DNA of 64,000 nucleotides from Chionis minor. Its lineage: Eukaryota; Chordata; Aves; Charadriiformes; Chionididae. The DNA lies in contig VZSF01010131.1 of the NCBI GenBank assembly GCA_013398295.1, positions 124,001 through 188,000 on the forward strand. The letters run 5' to 3'. The first letter of the stretch is position 1. Every line of letters begins with the position of its first letter. The notes beneath the pieces are model-generated. The model did not search any database. It had not been told where the DNA came from and saw only the letters and a program-made list of their open reading frames with translations. The position numbers were made by a program, and so were the translations under genes. Below, piece by piece: positions 26,405-38,719 of the stretch.

Positions 26405-29400
26405 GTATAGTGACAAGTTCAATTTTATTGAGATCCACAGCAAATTTCAGGTGACGATTAAAATTGTGGATGTGCAGCTTTGTCTCTACTGGGAGTTAAC
26501 TTTTCTGTGCTGCAGTGGGCAGCACAGAAAATTTAATTTCTGTTTTAATTTTGATAATTGTCACTTGACAATGCTGAAGGACTACGGATTTTTCTTCAAT
26601 ATCTGAAAGAGAAATTTAGTAAACCAGAGATGTAGCATATATCCTTAAATTATGCTCTCTTCCTGCTTTCCAGGATAGGTGTCATCAACACAGTCTCATC
26701 CTTTCTAGCTGTAAATTTATTCAGTGCATTTATCGTGGTAGTCTTATATACCTGCATTTCTGTTCTGTAGTCAGGCACGAGTTTCTGAAAAATCCTCAAA
26801 ATCATGAGATTCACCTAAAATGTGCTTCAATGCAACATATTTGACTGCGTTTATTTTTTATCATTTTCTACTTCTTTTATCTGCAGCCGCAGAAACTAAA
26901 ACCCCTCACCTTTTAAGTGAAATAGTTGATGGTTGGCAATGTAGAAGTCGCAGTGTTCTGTGGATGTAAAACCTGAGGCTTTCTCAAATGTACTAAAATT
27001 GCAAAAGCAAAGAAAAATTGAGTTTAATAGAGTTCAAACTGATATTCTTTGGTAAGACTGGAATTATTAGGCAATCCTTGCAGTGTTATTAAGCTGGCAG
27101 CAGGAGTGTTCACTTTGAAAAGAGGGTATAGGGTACAGATGTGTACAACAGAGGCCAGGAATGCTACTTGGTCATCAGAATATTAAAAACCAATTCCAAT
27201 TTCACTGTTCTGACTGTGTGCTCAGGAGAGACAAGTGAGAGAGTATCTTACACAAAACAAATACCTGCAACCTGGCATTGAGAATACAGCTGGTTACAAA
27301 TGCTGGACAGTTTTGTTTGGTGTTATGTTTTCTGTATAACTGTTTTGAAAGTGAGTTAAAGGAAAGCATTATTCTTTCGTTGTTTCTGGTATTTTTATCA
27401 CTGATCATAAGTTCTGCTTAGTTTCAGCTGCCTGCTTCTCCCTGTAACCTCCATAGATAGGCCTATAGTCACCTCTCATCTCAATCTGAGAGGCTGAAAT
27501 CAATCTGAAATTAAATCTGCAAGTTTGAGGGGAAAAGCAGGCTGGAAAAAAATCAATGTTTTCAATTAAAATTAAATCTTACCTAGCCCGTTTCTGCTAC
27601 TTTGCTTTTCTATACTGCTGTTAATATTCTGTTCAGAAGTTACAAATCGTGTATCCTTTGTGGTTTCTCCCAAGTCATTCCAGTAAATTTTCTTCCCCTG
27701 TTATTTGTTGTGGCTGAGCTATTCAAGCAGGGGGGAGGCTTGTCTGCTTGGTTTTATTTTGTTTTCTTCCTGAGATGCTCTGCCTGGAATTTCAAAGCAA
27801 AGGAAAATTTCTGTATTTATATAAAGGGGAGAAACTTCTGACAGCAAGGGTTTGAGTAGATATTTGAAATAGCTGTGATAATTCTAGCAGAAACATAATT
27901 ATTAATAATTACAAGGATGTATCAGTCTGCCGATAGTTTGACTGGGAGGCATATATGCATGTATGCACATTGATTGAAAAGTCTGGCGTAAGCTTTTATA
28001 TCCAGAAATAAGTTGCTGATTGTCTCCCATGACACTGTCAAAATACCTCTGCTGCCAATATGTATAACCTGTGATTTTTTTCACCACACTTTCCTTATTT
28101 TTTCCTGAACTAAGGTTCTTGTAAGTTGTTCTGTTCTCGATATAAACCCACTTGGTCTCTCTTCCCCCTTAGCCTCCAAGGATTTAGTCTATGAGCGGGA
28201 AGTGTTTAAAAATAATTCCAGCTATGGTAGAACAGCCTGTATCCTTTCTATAGAGTAACTGACATCAGACTTCTGAGTTCACAAAATGGTCAACAAAAGA
28301 TCAGTAAAAACATCTAAGGATTCTGAAGGACAAATGTGTTTTTTTCCTCTTTCCTTTAAAGGGAAAATGTGACTTTTCAAGCAGGAGTAGATTTTCAGAC
28401 TGTAGAAGCCTGAATGACACACACTTCTCATTAAAATTAATACAATTATATATCTGAAGAACTACCCAACTTGTAAAAGCTTCCCCTCTGAGGATACACA
28501 TAGCTCTTCTGTAATACCAAGTTAAAATATAGATTAAATATTAAAGGGTCCTGTGCATGAGTGGGGCTAAAGAGAAAAAGAGGAATCTCTCTTATTTATT
28601 TTTTCCTGCCTTAGAGAGATGCCCCCCTGGGCTGGCTCTTGGGATGGGGTGGGGGTTGTATTTTTCTCATGTTAAAGCCAGGAGAGCTGAGGAGATGCAA
28701 CATGAGGCTGCAGGTGGAAAATTTCTTTAGACTAGGGAGTATGTGCCTCCAGGGAAGACCCAGTGACTGGTTGTGACTATTGTATGGCTTTTCAATGCGG
28801 GAGGGCATAAAGCGGCGGCCAAATCAGGTGATATGAGACAAAAGTAGAAGAGGAGGTGAGGATGTAGGCAGGACTTGGCTAAAATAGAGAGGGAGCTGAG
28901 CGACAGCTCTGTCACTTGCTCCTATCCGAGTGCCAGCTGCAGGCTGAGGCATCAGTGCCACCCAGGCTGGAGACAGTGGAAGGCTGGGTCTAACCTGGTG
29001 CTGTCCTGCGCAGTGTTACCTTGCACAACTTTCCCATTGAAGCCAAAGGGCTTTTGGGGCGAGCACCTGAAGTGTGTGGATGAGGAGAGGGCAAGTGGCA
29101 GAGCAGAGTATTTTTTTAGGCCCTGATCTGGTGGAATCCAAAATTTCAAGGCAGAAATTTTGTAAGGGACTTCAAAGAGCATGGGCAAGGAGTACGCACT
29201 CAGCATTTCATGGCCAGGTCGTGGTTCTCAGCAGTATCTGAGGCAAGGATGACAACAAATGGTTGCAAACACGTGTATTTTAAAACATTTGCTTACTGCT
29301 GTTGTGCATACCAAGAGCTGGAAATGCAACAGTACTGCAGGTTTTCCTCTACTTAATTTTTTCCCCACTATTTTTAAGAAATGTTGAGAGTGGCTTTGGA

Positions 29401-32270
29401 GACTTTGTAGGAACTCATTTGAAAGTACTGCTGGATTGTTTATAGTAGTGGTGTTTTTAATACATGCATGTGCAATTGGAAACCCGTCAGTCACGGTTTC
29501 TCTCTCCCACCTAACAAAGCCAGAACTTCTTGTGAATTGCTCTCTGCTAGGAACAATATTTTACACTTGTCAAATTTCTTGGCTTACTTTTGAAAGACTA
29601 AATCTTGAAATAATGATTTCCTTTTAAATAGAAATTTCAATTTCTTTTTTTTTCTGGCATATAAGATTAGACAGGGAAAATACTACGTGCTTTTTCCCTA
29701 ATCGTTGTCTATGTTCAGACAGCTATGCAAAATCTTTCTAAACATCACGAGTATATTATTTCCTTCTGTTGCATGCTAGTAGATTTTTCTAGCTGTAAAG
29801 ATTCTTTTCCTGTTCAGAAGAGAAACTGCCATATCTGTATTTGACACTTTCTTGGTGTTTTCACTTTGTTTATAGAGCATAAGTTCCTTGGGAAGGCCCA
29901 GCGAAAGCTCGGGCTCCTGCAGAACAGTCTCACTGGGCACTTTGCCCTATTGCTCGGCTGCAGTTATCTCCTGCCTCTCCTTGGGCCCTTCCGCTGCTCA
30001 GTGTTTCACTGATGCCCCCTTCTGCCCTCCTTGCCTCATATCAGGGGAAAAAAATTTTAGTTCAAGGCTACTTCAAGACAACATATAGCATAGGCCATTG
30101 AATCTGGGTTTGAGTACTGCTGGGTATGTTCTGGGGACCGGCCCATCCTCATTGCTTTTGTGTTGGTGAGTCCTTCATCAGCCATTTGCGTTTTCCAGAA
30201 GTAGGAACCTGTGAAGGTGTGAGAAATACACTGAAGGAAGGAGGTGTGAATGATGAATCTATTAGAAATCTCTGTGTGTGTGTGACTAAAAAGCACATTT
30301 GGCTACCCTCAGTTTTTAGTTGTGCGCTCGCCTATGCACTTTTAGGAGAAGTATCACATCTGAAATAAGCTCCTTCTCACAAAAAAAAATTAAGAAGGTA
30401 TCTTTTAAAATTAAGACCAATCTCTATGGCTTGTTCTTGCTCCCATAGTCCTTCCCACTCCAACAAACCTTCCAATGCAATACAGGAGTTTATATACCCT
30501 CTTCGCTCTGGGAGCTTCTGTTTGCTGACCAGTCTCTGTGCCACACTTCTCCTGCAGCAGACAAGCAAAAAGCGTCCCAGCTCCAGGATGGATTTCTGGA
30601 TGGATTTCTCTGTTCTTGACAGAAAGGTCCAGTTACAGAGATGAGAAGATTACTCAGATCCATGTTCTTTGCTGGTGCTGCCCCTGAGGGTTCAGTTCCA
30701 GTTGGTGGCATTTACACTGCCTGCACTTTGCTAGGAAGGACAGTACAACTGCCAGTTTTCACAAGTGGTTTTTTAATTATTTTGGGGGTGTGACCTTGGC
30801 ACTGAACAACTTCAGATCTGAAGGTCTGCCTGCCCTCCTTAGAAACCTGTTCAGGAATGGCTCTCCTGCTAGGAGTTCTTGTGTGGATGCGAACTGCAGG
30901 TAGCGCACCTGGGACTTGTGGAAGTGGTGAGGAACAGCCATTCTGGGAAACATCCACATACAGACAAGTCCTTATCCTGCAAGGCCTGTCCTTCCCAGGG
31001 AATTCCAGGGACCTCCTTCTGTATGGAAAATTGGGAGTTCCTGCAAAGAAGGATACTTCTGTAACAGAGACATAAGTCCAAAGAGTTCGGGTGTTTGGGT
31101 AAGCAAAAAAAGTGAGAAACTCTGCAGGAGACTTTGTCAGTTCAAAATAGGGGTGAGAGGATCAAGGCTGCTTTGAGTCAGCATGAAAAGGACAGGGAGA
31201 GGACACAAAACACTTTCCCAGTTTTAGGAATTTTTAGGGAAAAGGTGTCTGCGGAAATGTTTCTGGATTTTCTGCAAAGATTGTAACACTGTCAACATCA
31301 GTTGCAGTGACACAGTACTACTGTAGAAGAAGGTTTCAGTCACTATGTTATCTTTGTTGTTACAATATTAAGTGCAGTTACCACTTAGCGTGGAATGATC
31401 TCTCTTCTAGGTCAAAGTACTCTGTGTTGCAATGACAGCTTGACATAAAATGACTTAATGACTAAAATGAAAAAGGTACAATACTTCAATCCTCATATCA
31501 CAAACAATCTAGGAATTAAAAAGCATAACATAGAATTAATGGATTTTTCAATAATTCATTAAAATAACCCTCTTAGGTATCTGTTAACACTGACACTTCA
31601 AATAAAACTTTAGTTTTAAGAAAACAAATATGTTCTTTCTAAGTAAAAAATTCCAACCAAATTTAAGTAAAGCCTTTGCATCTTAAGTTTTCTCCTGTCC
31701 CCTGATATAGCTGTCCCTCAGAATAAAACTCCTGCTTCTCCCTGTAAACAGCACGAGCTGACAGAGAGTGCCTTCCCACCACCTTCTGCTCAAGAGATGT
31801 TGACATATAGGAGTGGCAAAGAGGAAGGTGCAAACAGATGAAAATCCCAGCTGAATGAGTGGGTTTTTAATCTTCTTGCACCTGTTTCCAGGAGGGAGTG
31901 TGACAGTGATAGGGTGCAGAAAGGAATGTTACAACCTGGGCAGCAGGATGTGGGTGGAGGCACAAGTCCCAAGGGGGGAGAGGGATGGGGGAGGGAGGAG
32001 CAGGAGCTTGCATCATATTTCAGACCTTGAATTTGGAAGAACTGTGGTATTGAGGACAAATACATTAAGAAGTCCAATTATTTAAAAGCAATGTTTAGAT
32101 ATGGAGCTTACCAGGGGAAGAGAGGTATTTACAAGCATAATGTGAATGCAGCAACATTTGAAATAACTTAATTGCCAAAAGCAATTGCTCTGGGACTATA
32201 GTAATGACTCTGCTGCGTGGATTTCATGCATACCAGAGTGTGATCTTATCTCCCGAGCCAATTGCCTAAG
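26405..32270. other. Unique non-coding DNA
   Basis: No gene or repeat family recognised. GC rises somewhat around 28600-29130 and 30420-31060, where many overlapping ORFs on both strands appear (up to 88 codons). Their simultaneous openness on both strands fits base composition rather than coding. A short TG run lies at about 30270-30285. Confidence 0.5.
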
Positions 32271-32327
32271 CACAAAGTGGGGCTCCAAGTAGCACTTGGA
32301 GCTAAGTGGGGTTAGAAGTAGCACGTT
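32271..32327 (+). repeat. Imperfect tandem duplication with an 8-bp-arm hairpin
   Basis: A unit of about 28 bp starting 'aagtgggg' and containing 'aagtagcac' occurs twice in a row with changes (about 32275-32302 and 32303-32327). Within it, an 8-bp inverted repeat (32282-32289 with 32295-32302) surrounds a 5-nt loop. It is a small local duplication of no obvious function. Confidence 0.45.
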
Positions 32328-35300
32328 GAAAATAAATTTGTCCCACGTAGGATTTGCTGTTAAACTGGAGGATAGTGCAGCCTCTGCAGAGGGTCTGCCA
32401 TTCTGGAGATGCTGGAGACAGGGAAGTGTGCATGGGAGGAAGCCTTTTCAACACCACTTTCTCCATCTCCAGTAGTATGTCCCCAATGTCCTTGTGGTTA
32501 GAGAGCCTGAGCCTATGCTTTAGAAGAGCCTGGTTGGACTCCAGGAAGGCACCCTGGATTTCCAGCTGTTTATTCCTCAGTGTTCTTTTCCACTACAGTG
32601 ACAGGGTTTCAAAAATTGGCAAAAATATTCTGCTTTGCAATGTTTCTGGAGATTTGCAAGCCTGCCCCTTTCCAGCACACAACTGGATCCTGCACCAGGT
32701 ACTGTATTGCTCGTAGTGGCAACTCTAGGGCAGCCCAGGTACTGCTTAGCTCTAGTTCAGTTGCATCCACGACCCTCTGAAATGATGCAGACCAGAGGTG
32801 AATTTCAAGTGGTGTTTAAAATCCTATGTTATTGCTATAAATCCTTGGGTTTTTTCCCTTTTGCTCTCTTCTGGGTGGACTCCTAGCGAGTTTGACAGGA
32901 GCACAGGACGTTTTTGATATATGGCATCGGGTCCGTTAGTTCAGAAACCCCACACAGAAGCTTGTTTTTAGAAAGAGAGAAAATAAGATTAAACAGGACA
33001 GGGAATGCTGTTATGAAGGAATGAAAATATTTTCATTACCAGAGTATTTGTATGTCAACAGCTGATAGGGAATGATGTGAGACATTCCCAGAAGGACTCC
33101 CAAAGATTTTTTCCTTGTGCAATAGACCAATTAGCAGAGCCCAGATTAAACGAACAATGTCACATTGCTTCTTGCATTAAAAAAGTGTGACATTCAGTCT
33201 CTTTATCTAGTAAATATTTGTTCTTTTTTGTACTTGTGACTTTTGTTATACTACTTTCAACAGCTCTACGTTCCCAAGAAACACAGGAAAATGTTAGCTT
33301 GTCCAACACAACTTTAAGATGCATAGATAGATTTCTCTTACGTAGTATATATTTTTAAATATTTATTAAGAAGAAGCTCTGTACACTCACAGAACATGCA
33401 CACATGTGAAAAGGAGGGGGAGATTAAACTCTACAAAGCCAGAATTTATAATACTTTTAAGCTGACTTCATGAGTTAATAAAGGAGGAAATGAGCAAATT
33501 TGGTGTCAGACTCTTGACACCCAGCACTCCTGAAGCAGCCCTTGAACCAGCCCAAAAGAAATTATTTTACGTAGTTGTTTCCTGATCTTAATATCATTTG
33601 GAGAAATTTTAATCTTTCCTAGAGAAGAAAACTGAATAATTAAAGATAGCTTAAAAAAAAAAAAGTAGCCCTATAAAAAAAAAATGGTTTGCAGTGTGGC
33701 TTTTTTTTTTCTAAACAGCTTTTGGATTGCACTGCAGAAGTGGCTGTGTTTCGGTGACAGGACTCTTTCCAGCCTTTACTTGCCTCTGATTTTATGAATT
33801 AATGTTGATTTCAAGTGGGCAGAAGAAATATTGGTATAGATTTAAGGAGTATTAACACTTCATTGAATTCAGTTTTAGGATATCTTTTTCATTTTCACGT
33901 GTCTGAACATTTGCACAATCAAATACTACTAGTTAATGATTCTAATCTTTCTCAGACAACCTACTACAGTTATTTATGTTATAATTCTGAATCATATGGC
34001 TTCTTTGGGAGTGTTGTGATCTGCATGACATGACAGTTTTGTGCATTCATTGAAAAAAGGTAGAAATAGTGGAATTCTATTTTATAGTAGCATTTAAAGG
34101 ATTTGCATTCCACAAAGCGGTCTTATCCATATAATCTTTACTATGTGTTTTTACTATGTGTTCATCCACTGATGTTTCCCCCTCATCTTTGTATTCTACA
34201 TCAAAGCTGGTTTTTTGCTAATTGCTATTTCTAAATACAAAGCATGAGACCTCTGTTTCTCAGGTCAGAGGAACACTTGAGAGATGAACAGTTAATTCCA
34301 CTAGCAATATTTATTAATAATGTTGCAGTAAGCTCCAGAATGGGCTCAGGATTCTACTGTCTAAGTCACTATATGTACGTATTGTCATCCTTTCCCTGAA
34401 AAAGCTTACCGTAATGCCTGGGCTGGGAATTTCAAAATGGCCTAAGTAATTTTGCGCTTTCTGTCTTCACATGGGCTCCAGGGGGCCTTCTTTTGGAGAT
34501 ACTAAAGAATTGCTTTAGAATTAAATGTAATTCTTTCTCCTAATGCTTTTTCAGATTTTCTTCCAAGGTTCATGGATTTCTTCTTTTTTCCTAATCCCAA
34601 CTTTGGAGATTCTAGCTGACACCATTTCTGGAAGCTGAATTCTGTTTTGCTGTACCACCAGCTATGAAATTAGGGGGGTGATGGGAACTTGTCCTCTCGG
34701 CGGGGGGGGGAAGTCATAAAATGCATATGCTAAAAGGAAAGGTTGAATTGTGTCAGAAAACGCTGGTTTCCTCCATTGTCAGCTTGTCTGTACATACCTT
34801 GGGGTTTTACAGCATTTGTTACTTCTTTGGACCTATTTGGCAGTACAACTTGCCATGTACCTGTGTGTTTCTCTGGCAGTTACTCTCTATTTGGTGTGTG
34901 TGGGTGTGTGTCTATATCAGTGTGTTCAGGAGAAAGCCTTTTTTCTTTGATTATTCTTAAAATGTTATCATCTGCTACTTATGGAGAGCACCTCTCTAGA
35001 GAAAAGCTGAAACAATACAAGGAAAAGTGTTATTCCTCCCCTCTCCCTTTCTCACTCAGAAGATCCCAGAATGTGAGGGTACTTCCCTGGAAATGAATAA
35101 AGTCCCTGGATATTGCCTCCTGTAGAGGAAAAGGAGCAGGCCTATTGCAGGCATCAAATTAATGGGCTGCTGCTTTCCATAAAGAGGGCTGAGTGTGAAA
35201 ATAAAGAAGTTAAATCAGTATCTAACGTTGATTATCTAATAGTGAAGTTTGAAATGGGTTATTCCCACCCCTAAGTATTGCTGGGGTCACTTGGAAGAGG

Positions 35301-36737
35301 AGCGACTGCAGGGATTACACTCAGGGTGGGGATCTACAAACAAGAATGCAATGAATAACTTGACAAAATTGTGCAGTGCTCTACCCATTGCAAAGAAACC
35401 TTCACCTCTTGCTGGAGTTTTTTTGGCATCTAGAAGAACTTATCTTCAAGTAACATGTAGAGCGTAAGGTGAATTGCAAAAGAGGAATGCAGACAGCTTC
35501 TCCTATCAGCACATTGTTTTGGTTAAGACTCTACTGCAGTTTTGTAAAAATGCAATTGGGGGAGGGGAAACAAGACAAAGTCAGTATGTCCTGTGGGTCT
35601 CTTTGCTTAATCAAACAAGCTTATTAAGAAATTAACACTTGTAGTGTTAGAGAAGAATTGTCATGCTATTTTAGTTCTCATATGGCTTCAAACACTTCAT
35701 ATCTGCCTGTTCAAAAAAAATAACCAAACAGCAAAATAAGCTCTTGTGGTTCTGGCTGTAAATACAGAGGTGGGGGGACAGGAACCTGCATTGTCAGCAG
35801 CGGTATGGCAGGTTTACTTTGGAAAGGAATATTTTTAGGTCTGACTTGTTGTGGGCTGCTGTGGATCTTGCAGCACTCTGGATGTTGCCAAGAGCGATAT
35901 TCTCAGCAAATCACCTTTTCCATTAATTTTTCAGCTTTGTTTTGGGGTTATTTGCTAACTTCCACAAATATTAATTGTTCTTTAATGACTTGTACAAGAT
36001 GATCATTGTAAGATCTGCCTACTTGCAGGGCTTCGCATCCATCAGTGAGACTCTTAAAGGATCCCAGATGCAAAGAACCTCCTGGAAAATTCAGGTGTAT
36101 TTTTCAATATTTAATTAAAATATGCTTTTGCATTATCTAGCTCATTTTTGTAGAGAATCACCAAAACAAAAAAAGCATAGATCTGCTTGCTGTGTTGACT
36201 TTAAATGAAATGTTTCTCAATTCCAGCACTGAGAAGCACTGCTAGCTTTGTGGACTTTACCCATTGTGTTTGAGACATTGTACCTCTCTTCCCAGCAAGA
36301 CAGTGGTGTTCTTTGCCCAGGCTAGCTATTGAGTAGTCACCTTAAACTTTCTTCTATCATGCTTGCCACCATATTATCTAGTTTTCTTCTTCCTTTGCTC
36401 CTGTATCAGCTATCTTGTATGATAGTTCTTAACCAGCTTTTGGCCCACAGGAGGTTCAGTGGCTGCTGACTGCTTCCTCAACTGTTTTTACACACTTTGT
36501 GGCCTTTACATTCTGTGGTTTTGCAGTTTATCCTCTTAGAAGTAGGACCATATTGCTTTTCTTGGGTAACTGAAGCATGCAAAGTAAAGCCTGTAATTTC
36601 AAAATAATTTAAAGATGAGTTAAAATACATGGTATTGTTTTGGTGATAAATCCCATCCATGCTTCGGGAGTTTCTGAGCCCCATACGGCCAGCTGGAGAG
36701 CTCACAGTGTTCTCTGCACTTACCTGCTTTCTCACAG
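32328..36737. other. Unique non-coding DNA
   Basis: No gene recognised. The largest frame (32354-32716, 120 codons) overlaps two other plus-strand frames and shows no domain. Several overlapping plus-strand ORFs at 34721-35096 sit in T/C-rich sequence with a short TG repeat. A G9 run lies at 34702-34710. Confidence 0.5.
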
Positions 36738-36757
36738 AAGGGAGTGAATTAGTGGAG
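36738..36757 (+). other. Microexon-like 20-nt segment between consensus splice sites (unconfirmed)
   Basis: Upstream, CTTACCTGCTTTCTCACAG ends at 36737. Downstream, GAG|GTAAGT has its donor GT at 36758-36759. The enclosed 20 nt would be a frame-shifting microexon. On the opposite strand a perfect consensus donor, CAG|GTAAGT, is the complement of 36718-36726, so consensus donors face each other within 40 bp. Function is unproven. Confidence 0.12.
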
Positions 36758-38630
36758 GTAAGTGCAATTTCACTTTTTTCTTAAAAATTAATCCAAATGT
36801 TAAATAAGCAAAGTAGCAAACATCAATATTGCTAGGGAAGAGGGGACTGTAGATATTTGCACTAATTGTGTGATGTAGAAATTAATGAACGCTTGTAAAT
36901 GCTTGACTAAGGGGTGCTGTGATCAAACATGCTCTTCCTTTCTTAGAAGCATCCCAGCTGAGTTCTGTCCTTTATCCATGGAGGTCTCCTGTCCTGGTAT
37001 TTATTCCCTTCTCTAGGATGCTCATACTGAAACAGGCTTGCAATTAAATAAGGGATTATCTATTGTGTTCCAGTGCCTTTAATGAAACTATTTGAATGAG
37101 TAAGGGGATAGTGTGTGGGTATGAGTCACCCTGGAACTACATGTTCTCTCCAGGACAACCTTCGGGAGAAGGGGGCGGGCAACATCTGCAAGGATACTGG
37201 GGAGAAGGTTACTGCAGGCAAACTTTGTTATTTGATCGCTGGTGAAAAGATTGGGAGGGAAACTCTCAGCTCCGCAGACTGGCAGTTGCTAAGCTGTATT
37301 TGGACAGGTACACAGATGATTATATCTGAGTAATACCAAGGAGCATTACAGTTGTTAACAAGACAAGATTTGCAAATTCCTTGTCAGCAAATGCCTTTCG
37401 GAAGTGTACAGCAGGAAATAAAGAAAGGAGTCCCTGTGTCATAATCCACAACCATTTCTATGTTGCCTGAAGACCTTTCTTTACCCTGTGCGGTTGAGAG
37501 ACATTTCCTGAGTGCAAATGCTGCTTTGGGACTAATGCACTTGTGTCTTTCTATAATAGCAGGAAAATAGACCTCGCTATGGCATGTTGTGGGAGCATAT
37601 TTAATGTACAGGTTATATCTATAGTTGTGAAATTCATGGAGTTGTGAAGGACAAAAATTTGAGTAAATAAATATAAATAAAATATTTAAATACTATATAT
37701 TTCATAAATGGATTATTCCAGTTTTAAATCTAGATTAAACAAAAGTGGAATGATCAGCAATGAAGACACTACTTCCTAGTAGCTGATTTTAATGTCGTTC
37801 CAGACGTACAAATACATAACTCCTTTTTAAACTCTTTTTAACTCTTTTAAACTGAGTAGGGAGCTGTAATTCATCATTAAAAAAGCCTTCCAGTTGAATG
37901 TCAGATCTTCACAATGGAATAATCTGGGGATGTCTCTATCCAGGGCTAGATCAGTTTCCTTGATGTCATTAATTAACAGCAAATAATTTGGTGGAGTTAA
38001 CTCGCAAAAGAAAAGCTCTGGGACTCACAATCACTTTGCTCAAACTTGCTCCAGTTTCCCCAGTTTACATCCTTGGGTTTGCCCTTTCTTTCACATTGAA
38101 GGGTCTAGTTAAGTGAACCTGTTAATTGGCTGGACTGTTTTCATTATTTTTATGCTGACTATATGAAACTTCTTCTTTTAAGAAGTAAATGAAATTTCAG
38201 TGTAGGCAAGAGTAAGAGCATAGTGTCCCCCTTTGCTTCCTGGTAGTGAACTGTCAGAATCCCCTGACTGTAGGTATTTCTGCTCCAGAAAGCTGCTCTT
38301 TTTCCAGGAACTGAAAGAAATGCTATTCAGAAAGAATAGCTCTGCAGGGTTTTTTCCAGTTGGTACAATGGCAAAAAAAATGTGACACAACTTAATGCCC
38401 ATTACTTCCAAATTGATTACATTGAGTTCTGCACTTTGACACCCTTTGTTGGCAGACACAGGCCAGCCTGTTCTGACCGCTGCTCTGTACAGCCCTTCTG
38501 AGGGCACCCATGTCAGGCTTGCCCGTGTCCTCGGCTCCGGTGTGGCCAGCGATGGTGTGTAGCACCACCCTGGTGAATTCTAGCTGACTCATGTTCATGT
38601 GCAAAGGCTGATAGGTAGCAGCAAACTTAC
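36758..38630. other. Unique non-coding DNA with an AT-rich tract
   Basis: No gene recognised. Positions 37655-37705 are almost pure A/T. The rest is unique sequence with short chance ORFs. Confidence 0.5.
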
Positions 38631-38719
38631 CAAAGGAACACCCCACGGCATCTGAATTCTGACAGAGCTGCTTTTCAAATGAAGAGATTAATGTACTGTC
38701 ATGGAAGTCTTGAGGGAGC
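38631..38719 (-). other. Exon-like 89-nt minus-strand segment (unconfirmed)
   Basis: Reading the minus strand, a pyrimidine-rich stretch ends in CTCTCTAG just before 38719. The next 89 nt are open in a single frame for 29 codons, and the segment ends with TTTG|GTAAGT, a near-consensus donor (GT complement of 38629-38630). The other two frames are closed by stops. The encoded peptide begins LPQDFHDSTLISSFEKQ and includes two cysteines. I cannot place it in any family. The combination of good acceptor, good donor and one open frame makes it one of the better exon candidates here, but it is unsupported by homology. Confidence 0.22.

Noticed and set aside
30420..31081. Cluster of overlapping ORFs as a coding exon
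   Set aside because: Frames are open on both strands at once, which fits raised GC rather than selection on one frame.
35805..36002. 65-codon ORF with a signal-peptide-like start
   Set aside because: A hydrophobic N-terminus alone is weak evidence. No splice or transcript signals and no homology.
37655..37705. AT-rich tract as an origin or matrix-attachment site
   Set aside because: Low complexity only. Nothing distinguishes it from ordinary AT-rich DNA.
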